A stretch of DNA of 64,000 nucleotides, taken from contig JBGAPT010000004.1 of NCBI GenBank assembly GCA_044221135.1, forward strand, positions 33,705 through 97,704. Direction: 5' to 3'. This DNA comes from UBA4722 sp044221135 (lineage in GTDB: Bacteria; Pseudomonadota; Gammaproteobacteria; DSM-16500). How positions within the stretch are numbered: position 1 is the stretch's first letter; each line of letters opens with the position of its first letter. Below, piece by piece: positions 27,361 through 36,642 of the stretch. The notes under the pieces are model-generated. The model was not told where the DNA came from. It ran no database searches and worked only from the letters and a program-made list of their open reading frames with translations. Position numbers and translations under genes: made by a program.

Positions 27361-27380
27361 TGATCATATTATGGTATAAT
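27361..27380 (+). promoter_or_regulatory. Possible promoter -10 of the 27475 gene
   Basis: ATGGTATAAT contains a perfect TATAAT (27375-27380) with an upstream TGG resembling an extended -10. The start codon is about 95 bp downstream. No strong -35 is visible. Confidence 0.35.
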
Positions 27381-27474
27381 CCCTTTGTCTTATTTTTTAA
27401 TTTTAATAACTTATTAATTAATAAACGATTTTTGATAATACCCAACAAACCACCTCAGTTATAAGAGTTGTAAT

Positions 27475-29715
27475 ATGATAAGCAGCGCGGGAAAAAAACG
27501 AGAGCGGGAGCGAGAACATAAAAAATTACCTGCCGTATACCTAGCAGATGAAGATAAAAAGAATAACGCAGTACCACTCAGTAGTTTGCATAACAAATAC
27601 ACCGGTATATTTTACAAAGGAAAATATGCACGGCACGCTCTACTGGATATTTTTGCAGGGGGTATTAAAAATAATTTTTTCTTTGGTTTATCCCAAAAAT
27701 CAGAGCAAGCCTGTTTTATCGCATTGATTGATCGAATTTGTAAATTAGATCGAGATGCAGATATTATTTTAGCTAAAATAAAAAATGCAGAAACGCTGGA
27801 TGATTTACTCAATATCTTATTTGCCTATTTTGAACAGATACAAAAGAATGAATCAATCAAAAAAGATGACATCTATTACAAAAATATGTCTGCGCTTAAA
27901 CGTGATATCAATGATTTTGCTGAGCAATGTCAAATCCCCTGGCGAATTGTAAAATATAATATTGATCCCACACAACACTACACATATAAAATTCGATATG
28001 TTGCCTCTCAAAAAAATAGAAAAGAAGAGGATAACTCTTCTGAGAAATGCAAAGTTGAGTGGGGAATAGTAAAGAAAAATATTAATCTGACAGAAAGCAA
28101 GTCGCACACGTATCAGATTGAATATTCTCTTTTCCGAAAAGAGAAAGAAAAAAATATTTTTTATCGTACTTTTAGAATATGTCGCCGTACTTTCAAAATA
28201 ACGTATCGTGCTTTTAAAACAAATGGGAAAAGAGCTGTAAAGGCCATGAGTGTTTTTATGGCGATAGATGGGTTGCTTACAACGCTTGCGGGTATTGTTC
28301 TGATGCATCTTGTTGCTCCAGTGGCGTTGTTGCTTCTATTTAAGCTATTTGCTGGGACTTTCGCTATCTATCTGGGTTATAAATTTGCTAGAGATGATTT
28401 ATATACATTGGGGAAACAAATTTTCCTGGGTCGAATCATGCAAATAAAAGATCCGAAGACAGGTACCTACAAAGACTTAGAAAATTATCAAAAAAGATCT
28501 TTAAAGCTTCTCGCTTTTTTTTGTATTGTAGCGGGTATTTGTAATGCGGCACTGTCTTATTCCAATGTACTTTCGAATATTGGCAACACTTTTTTTCTTC
28601 CATTGCTGGGTACTGTATCAACAGTTCCTTTAGCCTATGTTACAGCCGGTTTCGTGTTTATTTTAGTGGGAGCTGAGTTCTTTTTAACGATTAAAAGCGT
28701 TGTTGCTGATACAACTAACAATAAAATAACTGCTTATTTTCGTAGCTTAACCCATCAAAAAAATGAAACTGATTTTCAGTATGGAGTACGTATTGCATTA
28801 GAAATAATAAAATGGGGTATTGCAATTATTTTTATGGCAAAAGTAGGATTTATAGGCTATTTTTTATTTACAGATAAATCCATTAAGATGTTAAAAGATT
28901 TGCTTGGCGTATTAACCATTGGCACCGCAATGGTCGTTTCTTTTTCATATTCACTGATTAAATTTGTCTTTGGCGTCAAAAAAATAATACAGCTGTTACA
29001 GCCTGCTGGAGATAGTTTATTACAATCTGCTGCAAATATAGAAAAAACCTTGAATGCATCAAAAACGAGTGAATTGGGTTCATTTTCTGAAAATAAGAAA
29101 GAAAAATTAGATGTATCAGAAATTGAAGATCGCACTCCACAAGTTAGTGCGAGTGAAAAAGAAAAATCAAGTACGCCAATTCAGTCTGTATTAGAATCAA
29201 AGAGCTCCACCTTGGCCATGCAAGAAATGATGCAAGCACAGCAATCGACTACAAGTTCAGGAGACGCAGAACAGGCAGAACAGGTTAAACCAAGAAAAGA
29301 ATTGAATAGAATACAAGAAGAAAATAAACCTTCCATTTTCTTTCGAATTTTATTATTCCTGGGAATCGTGACGCGAGCCGCAGCAACAGGCGCTTTTTAT
29401 TATGATACAGCAATCAATCATGGTTATAATGGCGCACCCTTTATTGGTACAACCGCTGCTGGTTATATTGCTGCTATGTATGCAGAACCGACTTATCGTA
29501 GTCTGGATAAAAAAGAAATTAAGCCTATAAAAGCACGTCAGCCTTTTTTTTCTGATAAAAGCAGGTCAAGCTTTTTAGAAAATTCTTCAAAAGAAAATCC
29601 GCAATCTCTATCCTATAGAAGAAACGCACGAATGTTGCGAAGAGTACAAACAGGAAAGCAATTTCTTCAGAGTGATATTGGTACCACTCCAGCTAACAAA
29701 CGCTTTGTACGCTGA
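27475..29715 (+). CDS. Large multi-pass membrane orphan; effector candidate
   Basis: The 746-residue protein starts with a highly charged segment (GKKREREREHKKLP). Polar helical sequence runs to about residue 240, with two similar segments (WRIVKYNIDPTQHYTYKIRY and WGIVKKNINLTESKSHTYQI) that look like a short internal duplication. A block of about seven hydrophobic segments spans 260-510. A Ser/Glu-rich polar region, another membrane stretch near 625-665, and a basic tail ending PANKRFVR follow. There is no signal peptide. No family is recognised. The cytosolic head, central membrane block and basic tail would fit an integral-membrane effector. Confidence 0.68.
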   Translation: MISSAGKKREREREHKKLPAVYLADEDKKNNAVPLSSLHNKYTGIFYKGKYARHALLDIFAGGIKNNFFFGLSQKSEQACFIALIDRICKLDRDADIILAKIKNAETLDDLLNILFAYFEQIQKNESIKKDDIYYKNMSALKRDINDFAEQCQIPWRIVKYNIDPTQHYTYKIRYVASQKNRKEEDNSSEKCKVEWGIVKKNINLTESKSHTYQIEYSLFRKEKEKNIFYRTFRICRRTFKITYRAFKTNGKRAVKAMSVFMAIDGLLTTLAGIVLMHLVAPVALLLLFKLFAGTFAIYLGYKFARDDLYTLGKQIFLGRIMQIKDPKTGTYKDLENYQKRSLKLLAFFCIVAGICNAALSYSNVLSNIGNTFFLPLLGTVSTVPLAYVTAGFVFILVGAEFFLTIKSVVADTTNNKITAYFRSLTHQKNETDFQYGVRIALEIIKWGIAIIFMAKVGFIGYFLFTDKSIKMLKDLLGVLTIGTAMVVSFSYSLIKFVFGVKKIIQLLQPAGDSLLQSAANIEKTLNASKTSELGSFSENKKEKLDVSEIEDRTPQVSASEKEKSSTPIQSVLESKSSTLAMQEMMQAQQSTTSSGDAEQAEQVKPRKELNRIQEENKPSIFFRILLFLGIVTRAAATGAFYYDTAINHGYNGAPFIGTTAAGYIAAMYAEPTYRSLDKKEIKPIKARQPFFSDKSRSSFLENSSKENPQSLSYRRNARMLRRVQTGKQFLQSDIGTTPANKRFVR

Positions 29716-29870
29716 GTGATCTCTACAAGCTTGTGGATGATAAAGTACGTCATTGCGGGTTGCGTTATTCTTATAAGCGCTGTTTTTATAAACTGTCATT
29801 GCGAATTGTGGCTGCTTATATAAACCGTCATTGCGAGCTGAGGTATCCCCAGGGAGTTGCTGTGTGTCAT
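29716..29870. repeat. REP-like CGTCATTGCGAGC cluster
   Basis: CGTCATTGCGGGTTGCG, CTGTCATTGCGAATTG and CCGTCATTGCGAGCTGAGG follow each other at roughly 45-bp intervals. They lie directly before family A copy 4. Confidence 0.5.
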
Positions 29871-29903
29871 CCCCGCTCTCTCATGTCATCCCCGCTCTCT
29901 CAT

Positions 29904-30038
29904 GTCATCCCCGCGAAAGCGGGGACCCATCATGACTTGTCTCCTTAACTACCTCATTTCTTGATAATTCAATTTCAATTGTACTAATTATCATTTCGAG
30001 ATATTTGCATGATGGGTCCCCGCTTTCGCGGGGATGGC
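29904..30038. repeat. Family A palindromic element, copy 4
   Basis: A 135-bp palindromic element. Outward units ATGAGAGAGC-GGGATG-C are mirrored twice on each side, and the mirroring ends at GATGACACACA on both flanks. This is the clearest extended palindrome in the window. Confidence 0.92.
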
Positions 30039-30172
30039 ATGAGAGAGCAGGGATGGCATGAGAGAGAGGAGATGACACACAATAGCAAATTTCGTGGGGA
30101 TAACTCAGCTCGCAATGACGCATTTCGAGTATGGCTGATCCACGCAACAATGCCTGTTTGCAATCAATAATC

Positions 30173-30724
30173 CTATTTCCTAGAAATAAACATATTATCC
30201 TTTATATAAAAACGCAATAATTTTTTTGCCCACAAGCCTGCATAATCTACACCAATACGTGGTTTTTTTATGATTTTAAATGTATCTTCTTTATCTATAG
30301 CGGCAATGTAAAAATTATCGCTCAATAAATCATGTGCATTTAAATGTTTATTAATCTGCATTGCTTTACATAACAATCCTGGCCCCTGTGTACGCTCAAC
30401 AATATTTTGAACGGGCTCAATCGCTCGCAACAAAACGGCAGAGGGATGACCCTCTTTTTGCGTGACTACGTTCAGGCAAAAATACATGCCATAAATCATA
30501 TAAACATAAGAAAATCCGGGTGGCCCATACATCACTTTGGTACGCTCTGTGAAGCCTTTTGCTGAATGCGCTGCTAAATCATGTGCGCCTAAATAAGCTT
30601 CTGTTTCAACAATTTTTCCGATTTGCTCTATTTCATCTTTTCGATAAACTAAATACTTACCTAATAGCTCTTTAGCCACAACAACCGTGTCTCTGTCATA
30701 AAATTCTCGTGGTAGTTTTTTCAT
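30173..30724 (-). CDS. 3-methyladenine DNA glycosylase (AAG/MPG family)
   Basis: The 183-residue protein matches the AAG family, which removes alkylated purines and hypoxanthine from DNA in base-excision repair. Signatures include LLGKYLVYR, the catalytic Glu region VETEAYLGAHDLAAHSA, YGMYFCLNVV, VLLRAIEP and GPGLLCKAM. The length is normal for bacterial members. It stands alone between repeat regions. Confidence 0.93.
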   Translation of the reverse strand: MKKLPREFYDRDTVVVAKELLGKYLVYRKDEIEQIGKIVETEAYLGAHDLAAHSAKGFTERTKVMYGPPGFSYVYMIYGMYFCLNVVTQKEGHPSAVLLRAIEPVQNIVERTQGPGLLCKAMQINKHLNAHDLLSDNFYIAAIDKEDTFKIIKKPRIGVDYAGLWAKKLLRFYIKDNMFISRK

Positions 30725-30862
30725 GTGGGTTTCATTTGGGTGCTTTTAGGGTTTTTTGTATTATACACACATGTAATATTACTATCACCTGTGTGATCTT
30801 CATGAAGTACCGTCTTATCGCGAAGACGCTATCGATCGGGTTCATTCTTCCTTTGGGGGCTT

Positions 30863-30935
30863 GGTTGAATAACTCGTTTTTACGCGAGGCTGCTACGAGG
30901 GCCCCTTCCCGGGGCCCCGAAGGAGGAAGGGACTC
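30863..30935. repeat. Family B element, solo arm
   Basis: GGTTGAATAACTCGTTTTTA, then CGCGAGGCTGCTACGAGGGCCCCTTCC, resembles one arm of the element at 38161-38424. The other arm is missing. CGTAGCAAATTTCGTG, another recurrent word, follows at about 30967. Confidence 0.6.
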
Positions 30936-30994
30936 GATTAATAGCGCTTTCGCGGGGATAACACACGTAGCAAATTTCGTGAAATAACGCAGCA

Positions 30995-31843
30995 TTATGG
31001 TCTGTTAGAAACTCCCCTACTAGACTCAAGCTCGCCTTGAACACGTATATAGTATTCAGATAAATCCGGGTTATTTTCAGTTTTCTTAATTTCATCAGGC
31101 TTAAGCCGCAGCATTAAATGGACGTACTCATCGCGCACTGTATTGTTAGGTGAAGCAGCAAAGAAAGTTCCCTCTTTTTCGTACTTGGCCACTTTTTTCT
31201 TTGCGGCAGAAGGTGTATTTTTTCCAGATTTTGCAAAGTATTTGTCATGAGAACCATTAAAAAAACCATGCATATTTTGAAAAAATTTATCCATGCCCTG
31301 CTTAGGATCAATTGTAGCGGCTGATACTTCATTTAAAATATTTACGCACGTTTGAACCACCAGCGATTGCTTGGATCTTCCTTCTATATGCCCATCAAAA
31401 CCATTTACAACTTCGGGTAATTCAACTGTAGAATTTAATGATTCTTCCAGAAATGTGCCTGATAACGTCAACTGTTTCTTTTTATTATCACGTAACCCTC
31501 TTTCTGAAAATTGCATAGAAATAGAAGGAAACAGCGAACTATGACAAGCATGTGTCCCATTAGCCTTTGATCCTTTTCCATGTTCTTTTGTCGTCTCTGC
31601 TTTAGTAACAATAACGTTTTTTCTATAGACAGAGATTAAAAGATAAAAGAATAAATCTACGCGTCGTTTCGCATGCTCTTTAATATTATTTTTTAGTAAT
31701 TTCACTGATTTTAAAATAATGGAAACATGTGTTTCTTTTTTATCCTTTTTTAATTCATCAATGTGTGCTTGTATTTCATCTGGCATGGCTAAACTGCATG
31801 TTTTATTGGCTTTAAAGCTCGACTTTTCTCTAGTTCTACTCAT
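30995..31843 (-). CDS. Orphan soluble protein; effector candidate
   Basis: The 282-residue protein is preceded by GAGGAG 8 nt before the ATG. It is basic (Lys/Arg-rich residues 1-90), with a helical N-terminal half (IQAHIDELKKDKKETHVSII) and a mixed C-terminal half. No signal peptide or membrane helix is apparent. No enzyme motif is recognised. The tail is polar (ESSRGVSNRP). Function unknown; it is listed as an effector candidate only by its setting. Confidence 0.6.
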   Translation of the reverse strand: MSRTREKSSFKANKTCSLAMPDEIQAHIDELKKDKKETHVSIILKSVKLLKNNIKEHAKRRVDLFFYLLISVYRKNVIVTKAETTKEHGKGSKANGTHACHSSLFPSISMQFSERGLRDNKKKQLTLSGTFLEESLNSTVELPEVVNGFDGHIEGRSKQSLVVQTCVNILNEVSAATIDPKQGMDKFFQNMHGFFNGSHDKYFAKSGKNTPSAAKKKVAKYEKEGTFFAASPNNTVRDEYVHLMLRLKPDEIKKTENNPDLSEYYIRVQGELESSRGVSNRP

Positions 31844-32151
31844 GTGAATTCTCCTCGGTTAAATTTAGAATTGCTGTTTATGAAGAGAAATTAAACCTGA
31901 TTTTATAAACCCATGTTAGAGTAGAAAATACGTGGGTATAAAAACCAAGTTATTAAATGTAATATTAAATTGACGAGGGCAGATTAATTGTGTAATTATT
32001 CTTTTTATGTACCTATTACACATCAAGATGCGATTTGTCATCCTAAACTTCATGAAGGATTTGCTAAAATTCTAGTGATTCTTCGCTTCACCCAGAATGA
32101 CAACCTTGCATTTTCTGAAGTGCGGTTGGCATAAGAAGTGAGGCTTCTATA
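31844..32151. other. Intergenic region with degraded REP-like sequence
   Basis: TGTCATCCTAAACTTCATGA at 32037 and the inverted AGAATGACAACC at about 32094 form the ends of a degenerate palindromic repeat. The rest is AT-rich and likely carries the two divergent promoters. Confidence 0.45.
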
Positions 32152-32805
32152 ATGAATACCGAATTGATTTTAAACGATGAGAACAACCTCATGATCGCCT
32201 ACAAAAGGCGAGATCTTTCTTTTTTTGATTGCAATGCCAAATTTCTTAATTATGCTGGTATAAAAGACAAAACGAGTGTGATAGGACGAAATGACTATGA
32301 TCTTGCATGGAGCAAATATGCAAATAGTTACCGTGAACATGATGAAGACGCTCTTCGAGGGAAAATTTATACTAGACTTGTTCCACTCGAAAATTGCAAA
32401 GGCGAGACTCTGCTTTTTATCAATGTGAAAAAGCCATTACTCAACAAACGGGGAATAGCAGTAGGGGTTATTAGTTATGCCGCTGAGGTGAAGGATGAGC
32501 AGTGGGTGAAATTTTTTAATTTGTTGGCGCAAGCTGATGAAGACAGTAAACGAAATTTGGCAACATTTGATAAGCAGCCCATTTGCTTGTCTAAAAGAGA
32601 AAATGAGTGTTTGCTTTTACTTGCCAAGGGAAGAACTGCAAAAGCAATTGCCATTCAAATGGGGATCTCTTTTAGGACAATTGAAGGCTATATTGAACGT
32701 CTAAAATTAAAATTTAACTGCTCCTCAAAATCAGCATTAATTGATGCGGCCATACACCATGGGTATATCGAGATCATTCCAGGCACTTATTCCCTCATAA
32801 AATAA
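32152..32805 (+). CDS. PAS-LuxR transcriptional regulator
   Basis: The 217-residue protein has an N-terminal PAS-like domain (about 10-120; NAKFLNYAGIKDKTSVIGRN, YDLAW, then GVISYAAEV) and a C-terminal LuxR HTH (about 148-205; LSKRENECLLLLAKGRTAKAIA, GISFRTIEGYIERLKLKF). It probably binds DNA in response to a small molecule, redox state or partner protein sensed by PAS. PAS-LuxR proteins of this size are numerous in Legionellales (LpnR type) and linked to life-cycle control. GAGG precedes the ATG by 10 nt. It is 95 bp upstream of the DUF885 gene, possibly co-transcribed. Confidence 0.85.
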   Translation: MNTELILNDENNLMIAYKRRDLSFFDCNAKFLNYAGIKDKTSVIGRNDYDLAWSKYANSYREHDEDALRGKIYTRLVPLENCKGETLLFINVKKPLLNKRGIAVGVISYAAEVKDEQWVKFFNLLAQADEDSKRNLATFDKQPICLSKRENECLLLLAKGRTAKAIAIQMGISFRTIEGYIERLKLKFNCSSKSALIDAAIHHGYIEIIPGTYSLIK

Positions 32806-32900
32806 AGTTGATTTATCCGCTTATTGCTTTTAAAGTGACATCTGATCATACTTATAACTAAAATAGTTTAAAAATTAATATCGCAATCCGAAGGAAAAAC

Positions 32901-34667
32901 ATGAAACATAACGACTTATTATCCAAAATAGCTTTACTATTGCTGACATGCTTCATAGGAACTTCTGCTAGCCTAGCGCAACTTCCTTCTGCTAATAAGG
33001 CCTTCATGCAATTAGCAGATGATTACTTCGACACTTTTCTTTTTCCACAAAATCCTTCTCAAGCAACCCAGCTGGGTATTCATATGTACGATGATAAGTT
33101 GGAAGATTACTCTAAAGCCAATATAAATTACGAAATAGCCACACTTAAAAAATTTGAAAAAAAAGTGAATGCTGTTAACCCAGCACAATTAGATGAACAA
33201 ACGCAGGCTGACCGTGAGTTAGTACTCAATAATATCCGTAGTCAATTATTATCTTTACAAACCATACGAGCCTGGGAAAAAAATCCAGATACTTATTCCA
33301 GCGGCATCACTAGTAGCGTTTTTTTATTAATAAAACAAAATTTTGCGCCTGCCAGTGAGCGCTTACGCTCTTTGATTGCACGTGAAAAATTAATGCCTGC
33401 CGTATTGCAAGAAGCACGTCAGAATATCAAAAATCCCCCTAAGATTTATACGGAAATTGCATTAGAACAATTACCAGGATTAATTGATTTTTTCCAGCAG
33501 GATATCCCTGCTGCTTTTGCTGAGGTAAATGATGCGGCATTAAAAAAACAATTTACCAACAGTAATGCTGCTGTGATCCATGCATTAATCGCTTATGAAG
33601 CATGGCTTAAAAAAGATGTTTTACCGCGCTCGCACGGTGATTTTCGTATAGGCAAAAATACTTTTGAAAAAAAATTGAAGTATGATGAAATGGTGGATAC
33701 GCCTTTAGATAAGCTTGTTGCGCTGGATATGGCGAATATGCGTCAAAACCAAAAAGAATTTGCGCGCATTGCTAAAGAGCTTGATCCTCATAAGACTCCG
33801 CAGCAAGTGCTGGCTGAATTAGCTAATGATCATCCAGCGCCTGATCAGTTGCTGGAGGCATTCAATGCCAAGTTTTCTAATTTAATCAAATTTATTAAAG
33901 ATAAAAAAATCATTACTATTCCATCAGACGTACGTCCGATTATGGAGGAAACACCTCCTTTCCTCCGTGCTTCAACGTCTGCTTCTATGGATACGCCGGG
34001 CCCATTTGAGAAAGTTGCAAAAGAAGCATACTTTAATGTGACGCTCCCAGATCCCGCCTGGAGCAAACAAAAAACCGATGATTTTATGTCTCAATTTGAT
34101 AATCCTTCTATTAGTAATACAGCTGTGCATGAAGCATATCCCGGGCACTATGTGCAATTTCTCTGGCTGCCTAAAGTGCAGGATCGTGTACGCAAAATAT
34201 TAGGTGCTGACACCAATTCAGAAGGCTGGGCACATTATTGTGAACAAATGATGTTGGATGAAGGTTTAGCCTCGCCGGCGTACGGTGTCAATGATGCGCG
34301 TGAAGCTAAAAGAATGCGACTCAGTCAATTAGTTGATGCACTCTGGCGTAATGCGCGATTTATCGCAGGTATTAAAATGCATACCGGTAAAATGACGTTT
34401 GATCAAGCCATCGATTTTTTTGTCAAAGAAGGTTATCAAACACGTAGTGTAGGTATTATGGAAGCAAAACGAGGTACAATGGATCCTACTTATCTTTATT
34501 ACACCTTAGGCAAATTGGAAATCCTCAAGCTGCGCGCTGATCTGCAAGCAAAAGAAGGAGCCGCATTTAGTCTACAACAATTTCATGATGATTTTATGCG
34601 ACAAGGTTATCCGCCTATTAAGATAGTGCGGAAGGCGTTGTTGCATGATGATTCGGCGGTGTTGTAG
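32901..34667 (+). CDS. Exported DUF885 putative metallohydrolase
   Basis: The 588-residue protein has a signal peptide ending near SLAQ (residues 24-27). It matches the DUF885 family, whose motif HEAYPGH (about residue 410) is a gluzincin-like HExxxGH metal site. The downstream EGWAHYCEQMMLDEG supplies the third ligand, and YTLGKLEILKLRAD near the C-terminus is also family-typical. Members are presumed periplasmic or cell-surface peptidases; biochemical proof is sparse. AAGGA precedes the ATG. It adds to the exported peptidase set (Dcp-like, M15, M13). Confidence 0.88.
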   Translation: MKHNDLLSKIALLLLTCFIGTSASLAQLPSANKAFMQLADDYFDTFLFPQNPSQATQLGIHMYDDKLEDYSKANINYEIATLKKFEKKVNAVNPAQLDEQTQADRELVLNNIRSQLLSLQTIRAWEKNPDTYSSGITSSVFLLIKQNFAPASERLRSLIAREKLMPAVLQEARQNIKNPPKIYTEIALEQLPGLIDFFQQDIPAAFAEVNDAALKKQFTNSNAAVIHALIAYEAWLKKDVLPRSHGDFRIGKNTFEKKLKYDEMVDTPLDKLVALDMANMRQNQKEFARIAKELDPHKTPQQVLAELANDHPAPDQLLEAFNAKFSNLIKFIKDKKIITIPSDVRPIMEETPPFLRASTSASMDTPGPFEKVAKEAYFNVTLPDPAWSKQKTDDFMSQFDNPSISNTAVHEAYPGHYVQFLWLPKVQDRVRKILGADTNSEGWAHYCEQMMLDEGLASPAYGVNDAREAKRMRLSQLVDALWRNARFIAGIKMHTGKMTFDQAIDFFVKEGYQTRSVGIMEAKRGTMDPTYLYYTLGKLEILKLRADLQAKEGAAFSLQQFHDDFMRQGYPPIKIVRKALLHDDSAVL

Positions 34668-34768
34668 GAAAATGGGTTGGAATATAAATATTTTTTATTC
34701 TTCACCATGTCGTCTCTGCGCTTTTTTTATGTCATCTCCGCTCCCCTATGTCATCCCCGCTCCCCTGT

Positions 34769-34903
34769 GTCATCCCCGCGAAGGCGGGGACCCATCATGA
34801 CTTGTCTCCTTAACTATCTTATTTCTTGATCATTCAATTTCTATTGTACTTATTATTGTTTGGTGGTATTTGCAAGATGGGTCCCCGCCTTCGCGGGGAT
34901 GAC
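34769..34903. repeat. Family A palindromic element, copy 5
   Basis: A 135-bp element with complete arms. Left flank units end in CTCCCCTATGTCATC. The right side runs into a long degenerate tandem array, so mirroring is largely lost here. Confidence 0.92.
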
Positions 34904-34948
34904 ATATTTTGAAAGCAGAGATGACACGGTGTAGCACAGTGAGAGCAG

Positions 34949-35118
34949 AGAAAGCACGGTGAGAGCAGAGAGAGAACGGTGAAAGTAGAGAGAGAACGGT
35001 GAAAGTAGAGAGAGAACGGTGAGAGTAGAGAGAGAACGGTGAGAGCACTGTGAGAGCAGGAAGAGCAGGGTAAAAGCAGGAACAGCACGGTGAAAGCAGG
35101 GAGAGCGATGAAAGCAAG
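34949..35118. repeat. Tandem minisatellite, period 20 bp
   Basis: About eight units of ACGGTGAAAGTAGAGAGAGA with small variations run from the palindrome toward 35118. Several frames stay open across it, giving Leu/Ser-rich reading frames on the minus strand that I reject as genes. Confidence 0.85.
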
Positions 35119-35232
35119 AGCAGGGAAATAACACGGTTTTTTTATATTTCAAAAAAGTAAATGAAATATTTTTTGATAAAAGCGTAGATTTAATGGTAAT
35201 TAATAATCATCAGCTATAAATTTTATAGATAA

Positions 35233-36363
35233 TTAATTAAGAGCATGAGTAGAACTTGAAGAGGTCAATGTAGAAGTTGTCTTCTCATTATTATCCGGCA
35301 TCCCAAACAACGTCATCGCCTTGCTGATGTTACTGCCATACCCATATCTTGCTCCTATCTGCGCAACAAGAATAAGGCATGCCGCTGTTCCAACAACAAT
35401 ACCCGCCGGTGTTGTCATTAAGAACGCAACACCCACAGCACCCACTTTGTAAAACAATACCGAACTGGCAACGCCTGCTACGCCTAAAGAGAATAAATTG
35501 GCATTTTCAACGGCATTTCTTCCGTGATGATAATTTGAAAAAGTGGTATCTGCTTCTGTTTTCTTCTGAGTGGCAGCTTTTGTAGCCTGCTGCTGAGCAG
35601 TGGTCGCTTTTTCCTGTTCTTCTTTAAGTTCTCTCTTTTTTTCTTCTAATTCTTTTTTATGCTGCTCTAGTTCTGTTTTTTTTGCTTCCAGTTCTTGTGT
35701 ATGTTGTTGTGCTAGTGCTCTCGTTTTTTCTTCCAAAGCTTCAGCAGCAGCCCTCTCTAGGGTTTGTTTCTGCCCTGCAAGCGCTGCTTCCTGATTTGTT
35801 TTAGCCTCTTCCTGTTGTCTCTCTAATTGTTGCTGTAACGCTTGTACCGTATTTTTAAGAGATTCTGCTTGGGCCATTGCTAGACTGTTACTAGCAGAAG
35901 AATCTGAAAATTTACTTTCTTGACCCTGCTGAACTCCTTCAGTGACATTTAACACAGTCTCATCAGGCTTTAATTGACTCGCAAGATCTGTTTCGGTATT
36001 TTCTTGTGTTGCTGCACTTATTTGATTTTGCTCCTTATTATCATCAGAGGAAAACTCCTTTTCTAAGTTACGCGCCGGGCTCGAAGGGTTAGGTTTACCG
36101 CTTGAAGTAACTACGCCATTTTGTCTTTGTCCATCTTCATTTTCTTTATTAACGTCATCGCGCTCTGTAAGGGGTGTATCAAAAAGATCGCCCATTGCTT
36201 TCAAACCAGATGAATTAAGTTCTGGGCCTTTTTCTGCTAAACCTCGACTAGGATCAACAGCATCTGCATCAGCATAAAGCCGACTCTCTGAAATTACTGA
36301 AGATGGAGTTGAAGGTAAATTGCTTTCATTATGCTGCTCCGCACCGTTTTTTTCTTTACCCAT
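35233..36363 (-). CDS. Coiled-coil orphan with late hydrophobic hairpin; effector candidate
   Basis: The 376-residue protein has an acidic, disordered N-terminal half (about 1-160; Asn/Ser/Glu-rich). A long Gln/Glu/Lys/Ala coiled coil follows near 165-270 (AQQHTQELEAKKTELEQHKK). A Gly/Ala/Val-rich hydrophobic pair spans roughly 290-345, and the tail is Ser/Thr-rich. No export signal or enzyme motif is seen. The architecture matches the orphans at 9296 and 54006. A role in membrane tethering or remodelling is plausible but unproven. Confidence 0.65.
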   Translation of the reverse strand: MGKEKNGAEQHNESNLPSTPSSVISESRLYADADAVDPSRGLAEKGPELNSSGLKAMGDLFDTPLTERDDVNKENEDGQRQNGVVTSSGKPNPSSPARNLEKEFSSDDNKEQNQISAATQENTETDLASQLKPDETVLNVTEGVQQGQESKFSDSSASNSLAMAQAESLKNTVQALQQQLERQQEEAKTNQEAALAGQKQTLERAAAEALEEKTRALAQQHTQELEAKKTELEQHKKELEEKKRELKEEQEKATTAQQQATKAATQKKTEADTTFSNYHHGRNAVENANLFSLGVAGVASSVLFYKVGAVGVAFLMTTPAGIVVGTAACLILVAQIGARYGYGSNISKAMTLFGMPDNNEKTTSTLTSSSSTHALN

Positions 36364-36439
36364 GACTATTTTCCCTTTTTCTATTTAATTGGCCGTCTTC
36401 TTCATACTTATTTCGCTCAATTACGTCAAACTAATTGCT

Positions 36440-36580
36440 AGTAAAAAATTCTTATTTGTCATCCTGACCCTTGATCAAGATAAACTCCTCGAAGGATCTG
36501 CTGCAAAGAGCAACGATCCTTCACGGAATCCATCCTGGTAAGGGTTCAGGATAACACGGCACCTGTGACTCACTATACCG
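36440..36580. repeat. REP-like TTGTCATCCTGACCC palindrome
   Basis: TTGTCATCCTGACCCTTGAT near 36460 is roughly inverted by GGGTTCAGGATAACACGG near 36545. Similar fragments lie at 32037 and 53842. Confidence 0.5.
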
Positions 36581-36642
36581 AGACTAACTGTCTCGCAACA
36601 ATGACGTGCTATTTTTATTAATAAAGCACAACACTATCAACC

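Noticed and set aside
34830..35152. Three overlapping Leu/Ser-rich frames on the minus strand
   Set aside because: They are encoded entirely by the tandem minisatellite and palindrome arm.
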